Origin: Leishmania martiniquensis
Taxonomy: Eukaryota; Euglenozoa; Kinetoplastea; Trypanosomatida; Trypanosomatidae
Direction: 5' to 3'
Assembly (NCBI RefSeq): GCF_017916325.1
Contig: NC_090164.1
Coordinates: 1,116,001-1,180,000 of the forward strand
Length of the DNA stretch: 64,000 bases
The translations under genes were made by a program, and so were the position numbers. Numbering within the stretch: the first letter of the stretch is position 1; each line of letters starts with the position of its first letter. Shown here piece by piece: positions 1 to 11,100 of this stretch. The notes below the pieces were generated by a model. That model did no database searches. It had not been told where the DNA came from and saw only the letters and a program-made list of their open reading frames with translations.

Positions 1-1011
1 TCTCCTCTCTTGCGGCAATGCCCTCGCTGGGTGCGGTGGGCCATCGCCGTGAGCGCACTAACAGAGCTCTCCGCATAACTGCGACTTTGTAGGTGCAGCG
101 GAGAGCGCGGTGATGGTGAGGGTGCTGAACGACCGCGCTAGAGAGGCATCGGATGTGGGGCGGGGGCGTGACGTGGGTGAGTGAGACGTGCCCAAGCCGC
201 TGAACCTCTCCCCTGTCCTTCCTCGGACTCCCTGCAGGCAACGGACGCCTACCTCACTCTCGGCTCTCTCCCACGCTCCTTTCTTTGTGGCCGCTGCCCT
301 TTCCCCGGGTGCCCTGCAGAGGTTCGACTTGAGGAGCTCCCCTCCCCCAGCTTCCTCCGCAGCGCGTCGGGGACAGGCTCCGGCTCACCTGGTGGACCTG
401 TGTAACGGGCGTCTAGGACACTTCTCCACTTTCTCCTAACACAGACAAACGAAAAGGGCGCGGAGCTCATTTGGTCTTTGATGGAGCGACACCGCCGCAG
501 CGCGCACGGTGCACCGAGACCTCAATGAAAGGCGGCGGGCGCACTTCCCTCTTGGTGGTCTCTTTCGCGTATGTCGCTCGCTTCGTCTACCTAATCGTCC
601 GCCGCGCTCCTGATGGTGGCCATGTGCCTCGGAGTCACGCCCGCTTGATCCCGCCTCTTTTTCCTCATCGCTTTCCTGCATCTCCTCGTATTCTCTCTTC
701 TGGTTGCACGCGTCGGCGCTCAGCTATCTTCGTGGCGCTCGTAGTGCCTCCGTAGAGCGGTCCATGAAGGAGGGGCCCAGCAACACGCAGCGAGCGTATC
801 CAATCTTTCTGGTGGGCTGCTCGTCGTTGCTCCCCACCCTTTTCTCTGGACCGCACCCCCGCATGCGCATCCATCGACGAGGTCTTCTCCCTGCACATTC
901 TCTGTTGTCGACTCGAGGCTTGCTCTTCTCCGCTGCGCCTCCCGCTTTTCTCTGCGGCAGAGCCTTCAGCCTCTCTTTTGGAGTACTCTCCTGCTCTCTC
1001 GCCACGCGAAG
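1..1011. other. Intergenic/5' leader region upstream of RTEL1
   Basis: No convincing gene is seen; the open frames on both strands are short and low-complexity. The stretch is rich in C/T runs. A strong pyrimidine tract at about 921-955 followed by AG at 959-960 is a good candidate trans-splice acceptor for the helicase gene and would leave a leader of about 51 bases before its ATG. Confidence 0.6.
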
Positions 1012-3903
1012 ATGGTGACGGAGCTGGACGTGAGTGGCATTACCGTGTCGTTCCCTTTCGACCCGTATCCGACCCAGTTGGAGTTCATGCGCAGCGTCGT
1101 GGAGTGCCTGCAGCAGGGCTTGAACGGGTTGCTTGAGTCCCCAACTGGGACTGGCAAGACACTCTGCCTGCTGTGTAGCACGCTTGGCTGGCTTGCGGCC
1201 ACCTCGCAAGGTGCGGTCCGTAGGCACACCAGCGGCCCGGATCAGCAATGCCGAAGTATGCACGCCCACAAGGTGGTCTACTGCAGTCGAACGCATGCTC
1301 AGCTTACGCAGGTGGTGCGCGAGCTAAAGCGCACGTCGTATGCGCAGCGTGTCACCATGGCCGTGCTGGGCTCCCGTGAACACATGTGCTTGAACAAGGA
1401 GGTGACGAAACTGTCGTCTTCGCAAGCGCAGCATGCCATGTGCAGTGCGCTGCGGGCGGAACGCAATTGCCGCTTTTTCCGTGGTTTGCAGTCGGCAACC
1501 GCCGGTGCCAGCCTTCTCCCGCCTGAGTGCGTGGTGCATGACATGGAGGACTTAATGCGAGAGGGAAGTCGAAGCGGGTTCTGCCCGTACTTTCACGAAC
1601 GTGACGCGGCGATGGACGCCGACATTGTGCTCATGCCTTACAACTACATCCTCGACCCCTCGCTGCAGCAGCAACTGCCCTTCGAGCTGGCGAACTGCAT
1701 TCTCATTGTGGACGAGGCGCACAACCTGCCCTCCGTGCTCAGCAGCTCGGGCTGTCGGACCTTATCGCCGCTGGATCTGACCACCGCCATCCATGACTGC
1801 TCAAGGGCTATCGCAATGCACCGTCTTGCCGCAAAGAAGTCGGAGCTTGATGAGGATGTGGCGGCACAGGAAGAGCAGGAGTTGGCGTCTCTAAAAATCT
1901 TGCTGCACCGGCTAGAGACGTGCCTCTACGCGGAGCCCATGGAGGAACCGGCAGGGGTGGCGGCGGCGGCGGCGGCCCCGACGATGACGACGACGACGCG
2001 GCGCGACGTGGTACGAGATGCTCGGTACATGTTCACGTTCTTGGAAAAGGCCCTGATAACTCGCGAGATCTTTGGGACGCAGTCGGACGGCGTCGCGTCG
2101 GCGTCGGGGCTCACAGGGACTATAGGGAAGTGTGTGACGCTTTTGGCCAATAGTGAGCGGCCCGCGACAAGCCTCGTGCGAGTGCAGCAGTTCCTCACTT
2201 CCGTCTTCGCTCTCGATCCCGCTCTTCTCGACTCCACCAGATTTGTGCTGCAGCAGCAGCTTGCTGCCGGCAAGGCGGCCCGCTTACTCGGCTTCTGGGA
2301 ACTGGATAACGCGCGCTGGATGCGGCAGGTCGCGTCGACATTGCATTCGGTCTTGCTTACGAGCGGCACGTTGTCCCCTCTGGACCAGTTTGCGGCGGAG
2401 CTTGGGGTAGAGTTTCAAGTGCGACGAAAGGGAGATCACGTCATCCAGCCCGACCAGGTGCTCGGTGGGGTCCTCTGTCGTGGGCCGAGCGGCGAGAAGC
2501 TTAATGGCGGCTATTCATACCGCAGCAGCGTGGACTACCGCGTAGGCCTTGGCATGAGTCTCGCCAACATCGCCCGCAACACACCTGGCGGCACTCTCGT
2601 CTTCTTCCCCAGCTATGTCGCCATGAACTCCGTCGTCGAGTTGTGGCGGGCGGGAAGTGGGCGAGCCGGGGACACCAAAACGGTGTGGGGCCTCTTGTCG
2701 GAGCTGAAGCCTATCTTCGTGGAGCCGAGCAGCTCTCACGAGCTACCAACCATTGTGGAAGGCTTCCAAAAAGAAGTAGACGCGTCACCACACCGTGGTG
2801 CGATTCTTCTGGCGGTGTGCCGCGGCAAGATCAGCGAGGGCATCGACTTTGCCGATCATCATGGCCGTTGCGTGATTGTGACCGGCATCCCGTACGCCAA
2901 CCACACTGACCTCTTTGTCCGCCTCAAACGCGAGTACACCACGTCGGTCGCGCTGCAGCGGCCGCTGGTGAATGGCAAGCCCTTCACGGGCGATGACTGG
3001 TACAGAAACGAGGCGATGCGGGCGGTCAATCAGTGCGTCGGCCGCGTGATCCGGCACAAGGACGACTACGGCGTTGTCCTGTTCGCTGACGAGCGCTTCG
3101 AGGCACTTCTGTCGGGCGTGTCGGAGTGGGTGCGACGGAGCACTCGGGTTTTCTCGGAATTCCGCGGCGCCTACGCTGCCGTCGCGCAGTTTTTCGGTGG
3201 CCGATGCCGCCGCGCGACCAAGACGGCCTCTGTTCCATATGTGGTGGTCGAAAACGGCGGCGCCGCTGCGGCTGAGCTGCCTCCTTCTGCGACGCTTGCA
3301 AAGCTGTACGCAGATGTACAGGATCGTCAGCACGAGGAGCAAGTGCAGGAGGCGCGTAGGCGCCGTTTCGAGGAAGTGCGCGAGGCCAAAGCCAGCGCAC
3401 GCAAGGATACCGTCACGTCCTTGATGTCGCCGTTGGCACCTGGGCCGTTTGTGTCGATTTCAAGGCAGGATTGCGCCGACGATACCTCCTTGAGGCTGCG
3501 ACTCACCTCCGCCGAGACACAGGGTGTGACAGTAGTGTCGGCAGGGACGGGTGGCACTGCGGACGTGTGCAGTGGTGTGCAGAAGGAGCAGTCGGACGGC
3601 CCCCCAAAGCTCGGCTCTTCGTCTAAGGAGTTCTGCGATTTTCTCAAGGCGCGCGTGCCCGTGGAGGTATACCACCGCTTTAAGATGGTGCTTGCCCAGC
3701 TGGCAGCCCTCCGACCGCTTTTGCACGCGTCACCGTCTGCTGCCACCGATGAACTCGCAAGGCTGCTCGCGCCGTTGCGGTCCGTCTTCCACGCGGCAGA
3801 CCCCGTCCACCACCGTTGTCTCTTCGCTGAATTCGGTCGCCATCTTCCCGAGGAGTTCCGCCCACTGTATGCTGCCCTTCTCAAGTCCAACGGGCTGACG
3901 TGA
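1012..3903 (+). CDS. RTEL1: RTEL1-type Fe-S DNA helicase (RAD3/XPD superfamily 2)
   Basis: A 963-residue ATP-dependent 5'-3' DNA helicase of the RAD3/XPD group. The N-terminus (GITVSFPFDPYPTQ, then NGLLESPTGTGKTLCLLC) fits RTEL1 better than XPD or FANCJ. Walker A is at residues 42-50 (Lys49) and the DEAH box at 234-237. Four cysteines at 126, 144, 153 and 191 have spacing 18-9-38, close to the Fe-S cluster of animal RTEL1. Motif V (GKISEGIDFAD) lies near 605 and motif VI (QCVGRVIR) at 674-681. Residues about 870-962 look like a harmonin-homology domain, the C-terminal module that separates RTEL1 from XPD. In animals RTEL1 unwinds T-loops and G-quadruplexes and restrains recombination; a telomere and replication role in the nucleus here is inferred. 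The ATG follows a pyrimidine tract and AG at 959-960. The assignment is strong; functional equivalence is not shown. Confidence 0.9.
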   Translation: MVTELDVSGITVSFPFDPYPTQLEFMRSVVECLQQGLNGLLESPTGTGKTLCLLCSTLGWLAATSQGAVRRHTSGPDQQCRSMHAHKVVYCSRTHAQLTQVVRELKRTSYAQRVTMAVLGSREHMCLNKEVTKLSSSQAQHAMCSALRAERNCRFFRGLQSATAGASLLPPECVVHDMEDLMREGSRSGFCPYFHERDAAMDADIVLMPYNYILDPSLQQQLPFELANCILIVDEAHNLPSVLSSSGCRTLSPLDLTTAIHDCSRAIAMHRLAAKKSELDEDVAAQEEQELASLKILLHRLETCLYAEPMEEPAGVAAAAAAPTMTTTTRRDVVRDARYMFTFLEKALITREIFGTQSDGVASASGLTGTIGKCVTLLANSERPATSLVRVQQFLTSVFALDPALLDSTRFVLQQQLAAGKAARLLGFWELDNARWMRQVASTLHSVLLTSGTLSPLDQFAAELGVEFQVRRKGDHVIQPDQVLGGVLCRGPSGEKLNGGYSYRSSVDYRVGLGMSLANIARNTPGGTLVFFPSYVAMNSVVELWRAGSGRAGDTKTVWGLLSELKPIFVEPSSSHELPTIVEGFQKEVDASPHRGAILLAVCRGKISEGIDFADHHGRCVIVTGIPYANHTDLFVRLKREYTTSVALQRPLVNGKPFTGDDWYRNEAMRAVNQCVGRVIRHKDDYGVVLFADERFEALLSGVSEWVRRSTRVFSEFRGAYAAVAQFFGGRCRRATKTASVPYVVVENGGAAAAELPPSATLAKLYADVQDRQHEEQVQEARRRRFEEVREAKASARKDTVTSLMSPLAPGPFVSISRQDCADDTSLRLRLTSAETQGVTVVSAGTGGTADVCSGVQKEQSDGPPKLGSSSKEFCDFLKARVPVEVYHRFKMVLAQLAALRPLLHASPSAATDELARLLAPLRSVFHAADPVHHRCLFAEFGRHLPEEFRPLYAALLKSNGLT

Positions 3904-4957
3904 GGGCGCGCCAGCGGCGGCGGCGGGCGGGCTCGCCGCCCTATTCGCACGCCTGCGGTGATGGACGGGCGTGTGCGCGTGTGCCATGCCGCTCTGCCGT
4001 CGATGCGGGTGCGCCGTTTTCTTGTGACACACACACCACCACAATATCAATAAGCTTTGCCCTCTTCTCCGGCGTCTCAAGCGGGGCCTCTATTATGCTG
4101 AGCCGTCTTCGATTGCTGACGCCTTTCGAGCTTCGCTTCAAGCCAAAGACTGCGCCACGATGATTCTCTCCCTGTCTCTTTCACGCCTTCTATCCGTCTC
4201 CCTCTCTCTCGCTGCCTCCTCCCCGTCGTGGCGCGCCCCATATGCCGCTCGCACATCGGGTCGTCCCCCCTCCGCCCCCTTCACCTCAGCAGTGACGCTT
4301 TGCACGCAGGCGACTTGGTGCCGCGCCGTACGTTCGTCTCACTGTCTTAAAAAGCCGTCTCTTTCCCTTCGGATTAGCGCCGCAGTGACGCTGGCGGCGG
4401 ACCGCAACTGGCAAGTCTGAGGAGGGGCACTGCTTCCAACTGCTGTGCCACTTGGAGAGGTTCTCCTCGCGTGACTGCTGCATTCCCTCAGCCCCTCGGC
4501 CTCATCGCTTTCTCACATACAGGTGACGGCCGACAAATCGTGTCACGCCTTTCATAAGGTCCGCCACGCTGCCATTAGTTTCGGCGGCGCCTCCCGCGTC
4601 TCGGCATCGCGGCGGCCCCCTTTTCTCTGTGGCCCTCTCCTGAAGCGCGTCGTCTTTTCTCTCTACGTGCATGTGTCTGCACGCGAACGCTTCCACAACG
4701 CACATTTTTGTCGCTGCCCCCCTTTTCCTCTCCATCCCATTCACCGTTACCTCTTTTTTTTTATTTTTATTTTTAGCTTCCGTTTGTGTAGCGGAGGCGA
4801 TTTTTCCCCACTCACTGAGTATCTCTCCGACTTGTCTCCCCCTCCCCTTACCGACCCGTTTGGCACTCCCTCTGTTCTCTGCTGCTCTGTGAAACAGCGT
4901 TCCCATCTTACACCCCCTCTCCTTCACCTTCATACACGTCCTTTCTGATCATTCTAA
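3904..4957. other. Intergenic region RTEL1-NEK with trans-splice signals
   Basis: About 1 kb without a supported gene. It is C/T-rich throughout. A T-rich tract at 4750-4774 ending in AG at 4775-4776 is the clearest trans-splice acceptor candidate for the kinase, giving a leader of about 180 bases; other AGs nearer the ATG are possible. Confidence 0.6.
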
Positions 4958-6592
4958 ATGTCAGGGGAGACGGCAGCGGCGGAGCAGCGCATGCAGGACT
5001 ATGAGGTCTTCGAGCATCTGGGCTCCGGCGCCACAAGCGACGTGTACCGAGTGAAGAACAGGACGAACAACCGCACGTATGTGCTGAAAAAAATGTCGCT
5101 TGCGAACATGAGCGACGAGGAGCAGCTGCGGGCCAAGAGAGAGATTGTCGTCATGGACAACGTCGACCACCCGAATGTTGTAAAGTTTCGGGAGAGCTTT
5201 ATCGACCCCGTGGACAACTCCGTCGACATCATCATGGAGTACTGCGAGTTTGGCACCCTTGAGGATCTCATTGAGCGACAGCGCTACGAGGGTTGCCCCT
5301 TTCCTACCGACGTGCTGCTGGAGTGGATGGCAGAGCTGCTGTGCGGACTGGCCCACATCCACTCCACTCGCATCCTTCATCGCGACCTCAAGACGAGCAA
5401 CATTTTTGTCACCTCAAAGAATCACTTGAAGCTTGGCGACTTTGGCGTCTGCACGATTCTTTCGAATCCAAACGCCAAGGCGCAGAGTATGATCGGCACC
5501 CCTCTTTACTTTGCGCCAGAGGTTTGCAACAACGAGCCCCACGATGAGAGGAGCGACGTGTGGAGTCTCGGCATAGTCTTCTACGAGATGTGCACCCTGC
5601 GACGTCCTTTTGAGGCAGACAACCTGTTCACGTTGATCCAGCTCATCCTCGAGTCGGACATTGAGCCATTCAGCAACGGCGTGGACAGCTCGCTGGAGGG
5701 GCTCGTGCGGCAGATGCTGGACAGAGATCCAAGCCGACGTCCAACCGCACAGGAGCTCATCGATGTGCATCTCGAAGTGCCTGTGAGCCATCCGTCGCAC
5801 CCGTCGCAGAAGCCGTCCAGAGGCCGTCTCGTTCAACAGTTCAGTGGACCCAAACTGCACTACAAGAAGAAGTGGCCGCCGCCGGAGGGCACTGTGACAG
5901 CTGCTGAAAAGGGCGATAAGGCGCGCGTGACACACGAATGGATTCACACGTGCAGTGCGCTAGACGTTCTTATGGAACCGCAGCAGACCTCGCATTGCCC
6001 ATCGACCGCCGTCAAAACAAAGAGTGGCGCGACAGCTGCGCAGTCTTCGCATCCTGCAGCCAGCGGTCCACCGGAGGCAGCCTTCGTGGTTGCAAAGCCG
6101 AACGCGGAGAAATCGGCGAAGAAGACGGCCTCGAGGAGTGCTGCGGCATCCAACACCTCTTCCAGAACACGCAATCGAACGAAGGCCACAGAGCACGCAG
6201 AGGCGCAGAAGGAGCATGCTCTCAGGAGTGCTTCTTTGCCCAGCTTCACAATGCGAGAGCTGCAGCTGGACGTGCAGCGACGTCGCACAGCCATGTTCGG
6301 TGAGGAAAGCTCGTTAAGCGTCGACGACGCGCCTGTGGTAATCGAGGTTCGGGGGGTCTCTCTCGCAGAGGTATGGGGCGCATCACGTGACCTCCGCAGC
6401 ACGTTTGAGGCGCACAGCGGTAGCTCCGTAGCAATGGTGACCATACCGAAAGACACCGCTTCTTTTCTCGCTGACATCGCCGCCGTCATTGATCGACACG
6501 CGGCGAACGGTAGACCGATCGCGTTGGAGGCATTAGATGAGGCTTCTGGTCTCCTCTGCAGGTATAAATACCTGAACTACGGCGTGCAGTGA
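4958..6592 (+). CDS. NEK-family serine/threonine protein kinase
   Basis: A 544-residue protein with an N-terminal kinase domain (about 15-275) and a long low-complexity tail. The glycine loop starts at LGSGATSDV (21-29) and the ATP-anchoring Lys is probably 44. The catalytic loop HRDLKTSN starts at His141 (Asp143), DFG is at 161-163 and APE at 186-188. The subdomain VIII sequence GTPLYFAPE and the HRDLKTSNIF loop are NEK-like. The tail is rich in Ala, Ser, Thr and Lys to about 400, followed by a small folded-looking region at about 455-540. NEK kinases in trypanosomatids act in flagellum, basal body and cell-cycle control; a similar role is inferred. It is the longest frame in the interval, and the ATG lies downstream of acceptor candidates. 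The family call is firm, the subgroup is not. Confidence 0.9.
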   Translation: MSGETAAAEQRMQDYEVFEHLGSGATSDVYRVKNRTNNRTYVLKKMSLANMSDEEQLRAKREIVVMDNVDHPNVVKFRESFIDPVDNSVDIIMEYCEFGTLEDLIERQRYEGCPFPTDVLLEWMAELLCGLAHIHSTRILHRDLKTSNIFVTSKNHLKLGDFGVCTILSNPNAKAQSMIGTPLYFAPEVCNNEPHDERSDVWSLGIVFYEMCTLRRPFEADNLFTLIQLILESDIEPFSNGVDSSLEGLVRQMLDRDPSRRPTAQELIDVHLEVPVSHPSHPSQKPSRGRLVQQFSGPKLHYKKKWPPPEGTVTAAEKGDKARVTHEWIHTCSALDVLMEPQQTSHCPSTAVKTKSGATAAQSSHPAASGPPEAAFVVAKPNAEKSAKKTASRSAAASNTSSRTRNRTKATEHAEAQKEHALRSASLPSFTMRELQLDVQRRRTAMFGEESSLSVDDAPVVIEVRGVSLAEVWGASRDLRSTFEAHSGSSVAMVTIPKDTASFLADIAAVIDRHAANGRPIALEALDEASGLLCRYKYLNYGVQ

Positions 6593-8737
6593 CGGGTCGC
6601 GTGCCGACAGTGGTGTCTCCTCATTGTGTCCCTTCAGATCCTCGCTCTACCGCATTGAATGGAGGTCTGCATTTGTCTGCGTGCGTGCCTGTGTAAGTGG
6701 AGAGTGGCGAACACGTGCCACCTTGTTGCCTACTGGCGAATGCGTTAAGGGTTATTTGTTCTCTCGCCTTTAGCGCGCTTCCGCTTCGCCTCACATGCCG
6801 TCGGTCTCCCCCCTTCCCCCACACCTATGCACACACACACACACACATACGACTGCTGCGGCTTTTTTTTCTTTCGTCGCGTCTTCTGCTCCCTCATCGC
6901 GCCTTGTGCCGCTCTTATCTTGTTTGGCATTCTCATTCCTGCCTGCGAAGCACACATACCCTGTTTGCTGTGCAGGGTGTGGCAGTTATTTTTTCCTGCA
7001 GCGTTCACTGAGACGATCGCGAGTGGTGACGAGAAAGACGTATGAGCAGACCTGGAGGGGAGGGAGACGCGCACGCTCATGAGCGTAGTCGTTTCCTCTT
7101 TCGCCTCTTCCTCACTTGCCTGTGGATGTGTCTCGCTGCCTAGTTCCAGCAATTTACTAGGCGAAGAAACCGCGAGGTCAGGCGATGTGGGACTAGCCTG
7201 GGGGTGGTGGCGGCGGAACGTGGTTCCGTTCTTGGGCAGCCACAATCAAAGAAATAGGGTGCTGCAAGGTGTTGCTAAGATCAGAGTTTTCGGCAACTGC
7301 CTTTCTCCCCTCAACGGAGGCACACAGAAATGGAGCCTCCTCGGCTTTTCTCTCTGCTATCTCATCCGGAATCGCAACGGATGCCTATGCCTCGCCTACG
7401 CCTTCTTTTTCGTTGTGTGTGTGTGGGGGGGAGGGGTTGGCAGTCCTTTGCGTAGAGAATGCTGTATATCTCCGCCCGTCTCTCTTTTTCACCTCGTCTG
7501 GCGGAGTCGCCCCTCCTCTGCCGCTGCCGCTGCCGACACCACAGAAAAAGTTTCGCGCGGACGACGGCGAGGATGGGGACAGAGGGCGCACCGGGGCATT
7601 CCCACCGGCCATCGCGCCTTTGCTTTTCCATCTTTCCACATTCTTGCTTTCCACGGCTTGAGCTCGCACAGGAAAAGGGCTGACGCATTCACAACCGGCA
7701 AGCCCGATTTCAGCGGCACTCCTGCACAGATGCTGGCGGCAATGAGGGATTAGAGGTGCTGCATTGCCGTGCCTGATGGCTTCCTGGCCGGAGGGGGGAG
7801 GATTTGGCCTGAGGGCAAAGCAAAGGCGTTCGAGCTCTCCAAGCAAGTGTACGCGCTACTCGATCGCGGCGTGTACGGTGGCTACCAGGCGGCGGGCCTC
7901 ACCATCATTTCGGACGGCAACGGCGGCGAGGAATCCCACCTGGCGGATGGGCGCGCGGATCCGAGGTGAGGTGCTCGGTGGTGCTCACCGTCACATGGAG
8001 GTCCAAGTTCATCCCCTCACTGAGGTTTACCGCATGATACACACGCACACGCACATTGCAGCAAACCGATCCCCTCGCGTCGTCATCGTGGTCTGGCACG
8101 GCACTCTCCGTAGACTCGTGCGATGAGGCCGATGGTGTGAAAATGTGTGTGTGTGTGCTGACGGGCGCGCTCATCTGACATTCGGTAACGGTGGACAGCA
8201 CGAAGGGTTGTGTTGAGGCTTCCTTGAGGCCTCTGACCTGCCAGCGGAGTGCCCGCTTTCCCGCCTCACACGCCATCTCGGTCCTCGAGCACAGCCCCCG
8301 ACTTTCCCTTCCACTTTTTCCCCCCATCAACGATTGACAATAATGTAGGCTGCGTTGAAACTGACTACCCCCAAAGTCACTCTGAAAAAAGTCTGTACAG
8401 CCGCCGGCGCTTGATGGACAGACTCATCGCTCACTGAGTCCAAGCGGCTGGGGAGAGCATTGGCCGCCGCAAGCGAAGCAAAGCTCCCGTCGAAAGGATA
8501 AAGGCAGCAAAGGGGGCCGCCGCTGTTGTGCCCAAAGAAAACCTTCCTTGTGGTATGGGGGGGGGGGCAGCCTCGCGGAACTGCACGGGCGAGCAACAAA
8601 TCCCAAGGAGGCTTTGTGCGTGCGAGGGAGAGAGCCCACCCACGGAAGGATTCGTTAGCCTCTACCCAGAGGGCCCCGGCGTCCGCGACGTGTGGCTGCC
8701 GAGGCTGAAGGGGTGATCTGCCAGCAATACTACAGCT
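6593..8737. other. Non-coding region with dinucleotide repeats
   Basis: The first part of a 5.6-kb gene-poor interval. It holds (AC)n at about 6830-6846, (GT)n at about 7412-7426, AC-rich sequence at 8038-8055, (GT)n at 8144-8158 and an 11-base G run at 8557-8567. One frame is unusually open here (7079-7969, with a single stop at 7751); it is listed separately. No gene is supported. Confidence 0.5.
7079..7969 (+). pseudogene. Possible decayed reading frame with one in-frame stop
   Basis: A single frame stays open for about 297 codons with one stop, TAG at 7751-7753. Only the last third reads like a folded protein, around GTPAQMLAAMRD before the stop and YALLDRGVYGGYQAAGLTI after it. The front part runs over a (GT)n tract and looks random. 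I recognise no family. Opposite-strand frames of similar length overlap it, so chance openness in GC-rich sequence is a real alternative. Confidence 0.2.
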
Positions 8738-11100
8738 TTGGCCCCCCTTGGGACAACTGCTTCTGCCCTCTCTGCCCTAGTGAAACGCCTTCAGCAGAAG
8801 GGGGCTGGCATCCCTACCCAACTGGTGGATAGGCCTCCGACGTCCCAGCTCATCGCTGTCGTCAAGTGGTTTCGAAGGGTCATTGAGATGAGGGCTCAGC
8901 CTACGGGACCAATGACTCGAACATCAGAAGCAACCGGTCATGCGCGGGTGCGCAGACGCGGCACGCGCTAAAGCGGGTTGACCGGAGAAGCTGGGCGACG
9001 GTGCCCAAAATGACGAGGGATGTCCACTGACGGCGGTTGTGCGAGCTGCGAGCGATGCCGGCTCCCTCGCTCAAGCACCACACCTTGTGGCTCCTGCAGT
9101 GGCCGAACGGATCCACTTCATGGCTGTCGCCGGAAAGTGAAAGGTGGCCGAAAGCCGCGAAAGCCCTCATCACAGCCAGAAGGAGCTGTAGCACTGCAGC
9201 CAGCGGAAATGGAGCCCGCTGAGCCGCTAGGTGGAGCAGATAACAGCGACGCCCGGCGCCCAAGGCTGCGAGCGGAAGAGGGTAGCGGAGCCTCTGTCTC
9301 CAAATACACAGGAGCAGAGGGATGCTGCACCGTCACCCACGCGCCGAGGGATACTCTCCCCTGCGGGGCATCGCTGTTGTTGTTGAAGCAGTGCAGGTGC
9401 TTGTGACCTGAGCTGTCTACCGCCTGTGGGCGCTTCAGTGTCGGGGTTAGTGTGGCGTCTGCTTCGCGCCCGACGGCCCCGCTTAACCGCACTACCCCTC
9501 CATCCTAGAAAGGGGTGGAGTGGGGGGGCGTAAGAGGATACCGAAACGCCGTGGCCGGACGATTATGGTGTAGCCCTCACCATATGCTGGAAGGAAGAGT
9601 GCTCGCTTGCTCACCACCCGCACTCCGGTGCCGTCAGCTGTGCGTCCCTCCTCCCCACTCCCGCGGGCCACCGCGTGCGCAGAACGACGGCCTCGGCGAG
9701 GTGCGCTTTTTCCGCGCGACTCCTCTTCAAGATCGGCGATACAGTGTGTGTGTGTGTGTTCTGTGTCGCCGCGGTGGGGCACCTTACAGTGCCTGGCGTC
9801 CTGCAACTAGGGTCCATGCCTGTCGAGAGAACAGGCGGGTTGACATGCTCGCCAGATCCCCGGGCTATGGCCTCCAACACACGGGGTGGAGGCCAAGACC
9901 GCACTGATCAGTGTCAGTGCCACCCTCTGCTATCAGACGACCTTTGCTGGAAGCCCGCGGCGGTCTTGTACGAAATTCACCGTCTTGAGGGTGCTCGTGG
10001 TGTGCTGGCCCTGCCCCCTTGGGCCTTCTCCATGGCCACCGCACCCTGAGCGCAACGCCCTCACTGAGCTGAAGTGTTGCCGCGGGCCAACGTGTGGCCT
10101 GCGCAGTCGTGGGCACGGCTGCCCTCGTGACGTTGGTGACCGCGGGCGATGGCATCCCGCTTGTAGCAGAAGAGGATCGGTAGGACAAGTCCGTATCAGC
10201 CCTGTACCGCATCGCTGACCGATGGGGGGGAACCCCTTCACATATCACCGGGGCTCGAGCTGACGACACGCGTGGAGGACGCGCCGCTGTTCGGGTCGGC
10301 TGCCGAGCCAAAAACGTCCTTTTATCTTTCGCAGAGGACTTCGTGTGGACGGGAACAGCAGGAGACTATCGGTGCGCCACCCGGTCAAGAGGACGGCCAA
10401 GCGCACCGTGGCGTCCCGCACGCTGACGTTCACCATCCCGCCGCCTGCGCTCTTCATGCTGCGCATCGCCGCCCTCGACTCCGCTCAGGAATGCCGAAAC
10501 GCATCTCCAATCAGCCACCACGTACTTGGATGCGATGTCCCTCTGCCGGACCTCGTTGCAAAGGAACGCTGTGAGGTGTGCACAAGCGGGGCGCGCAGCG
10601 CCTGCGCAAGCTGGGCACCCGTGTTGCGAACATGTCCACCGCCGTGCCCGTTGGGATCACCGAAGGAGCAACCCTGACGTCTCACCGTCCCGCAGCTAAG
10701 CGCACAGCTATGCAGCGGCAAATGTGAGTGGACGAGCTGGATGACGCTAAACGTGCCCGCACAAGTCTAGAGCAGCGATGCGACACCTGGATCCGCAAGG
10801 ACGAGCGTGAGAGTGCCTATTGGCCAAGCAATGAGGCGCGCACCGAGCCACAGGCGGCGGGCCTCGCGCTGTGCCGACTCCTCCGGGATTGGCGCCCCGA
10901 TGGGGGCAGCAGCGGGTGCGTCCGTGGCGGGCCATTTACCCTCGTGCACACGTGCAGCAGCAGTCGAATGGGGTTGGTGGCATGCGGCAAGGTCTGTCTC
11001 TGAACACCTCTAGCGAGGGCACGCACCATCTGCGTAACGCGAGGAACATCGAGGTTGTGCTCTTTTATCTACCATACCGGCCGGCTGAACGCCGGTAGGG
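8738..11100. pseudogene. Decayed coding-like stretch, possible retroposon (DIRE-like) remains
   Basis: No intact gene is present, but parts read like protein interrupted by stops and frame changes. One frame from 8959 to 9222 has a single stop (TGA at 9028-9030) and includes RHALKRVDRRSWATVPKMTR and SLKHHTLWLLQWP. At about 10270-10680, overlapping + frames give protein-like text such as APLFGSAAEPKTSFYL and ALFMLRIAALDSAQECR. Leishmania genomes carry many degenerate ingi/L1Tc-type elements (DIREs, SIDERs) in such gaps, and this is my best explanation, but I cannot align it. A (GT)n repeat sits at 9744-9758. Old gene decay or chance are alternatives. Confidence 0.3.

Noticed and set aside
724..1296. 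190-codon frame on - strand at the RTEL1 5' end
   Set aside because: Antisense shadow of the helicase frame and its leader; no protein-like pattern.
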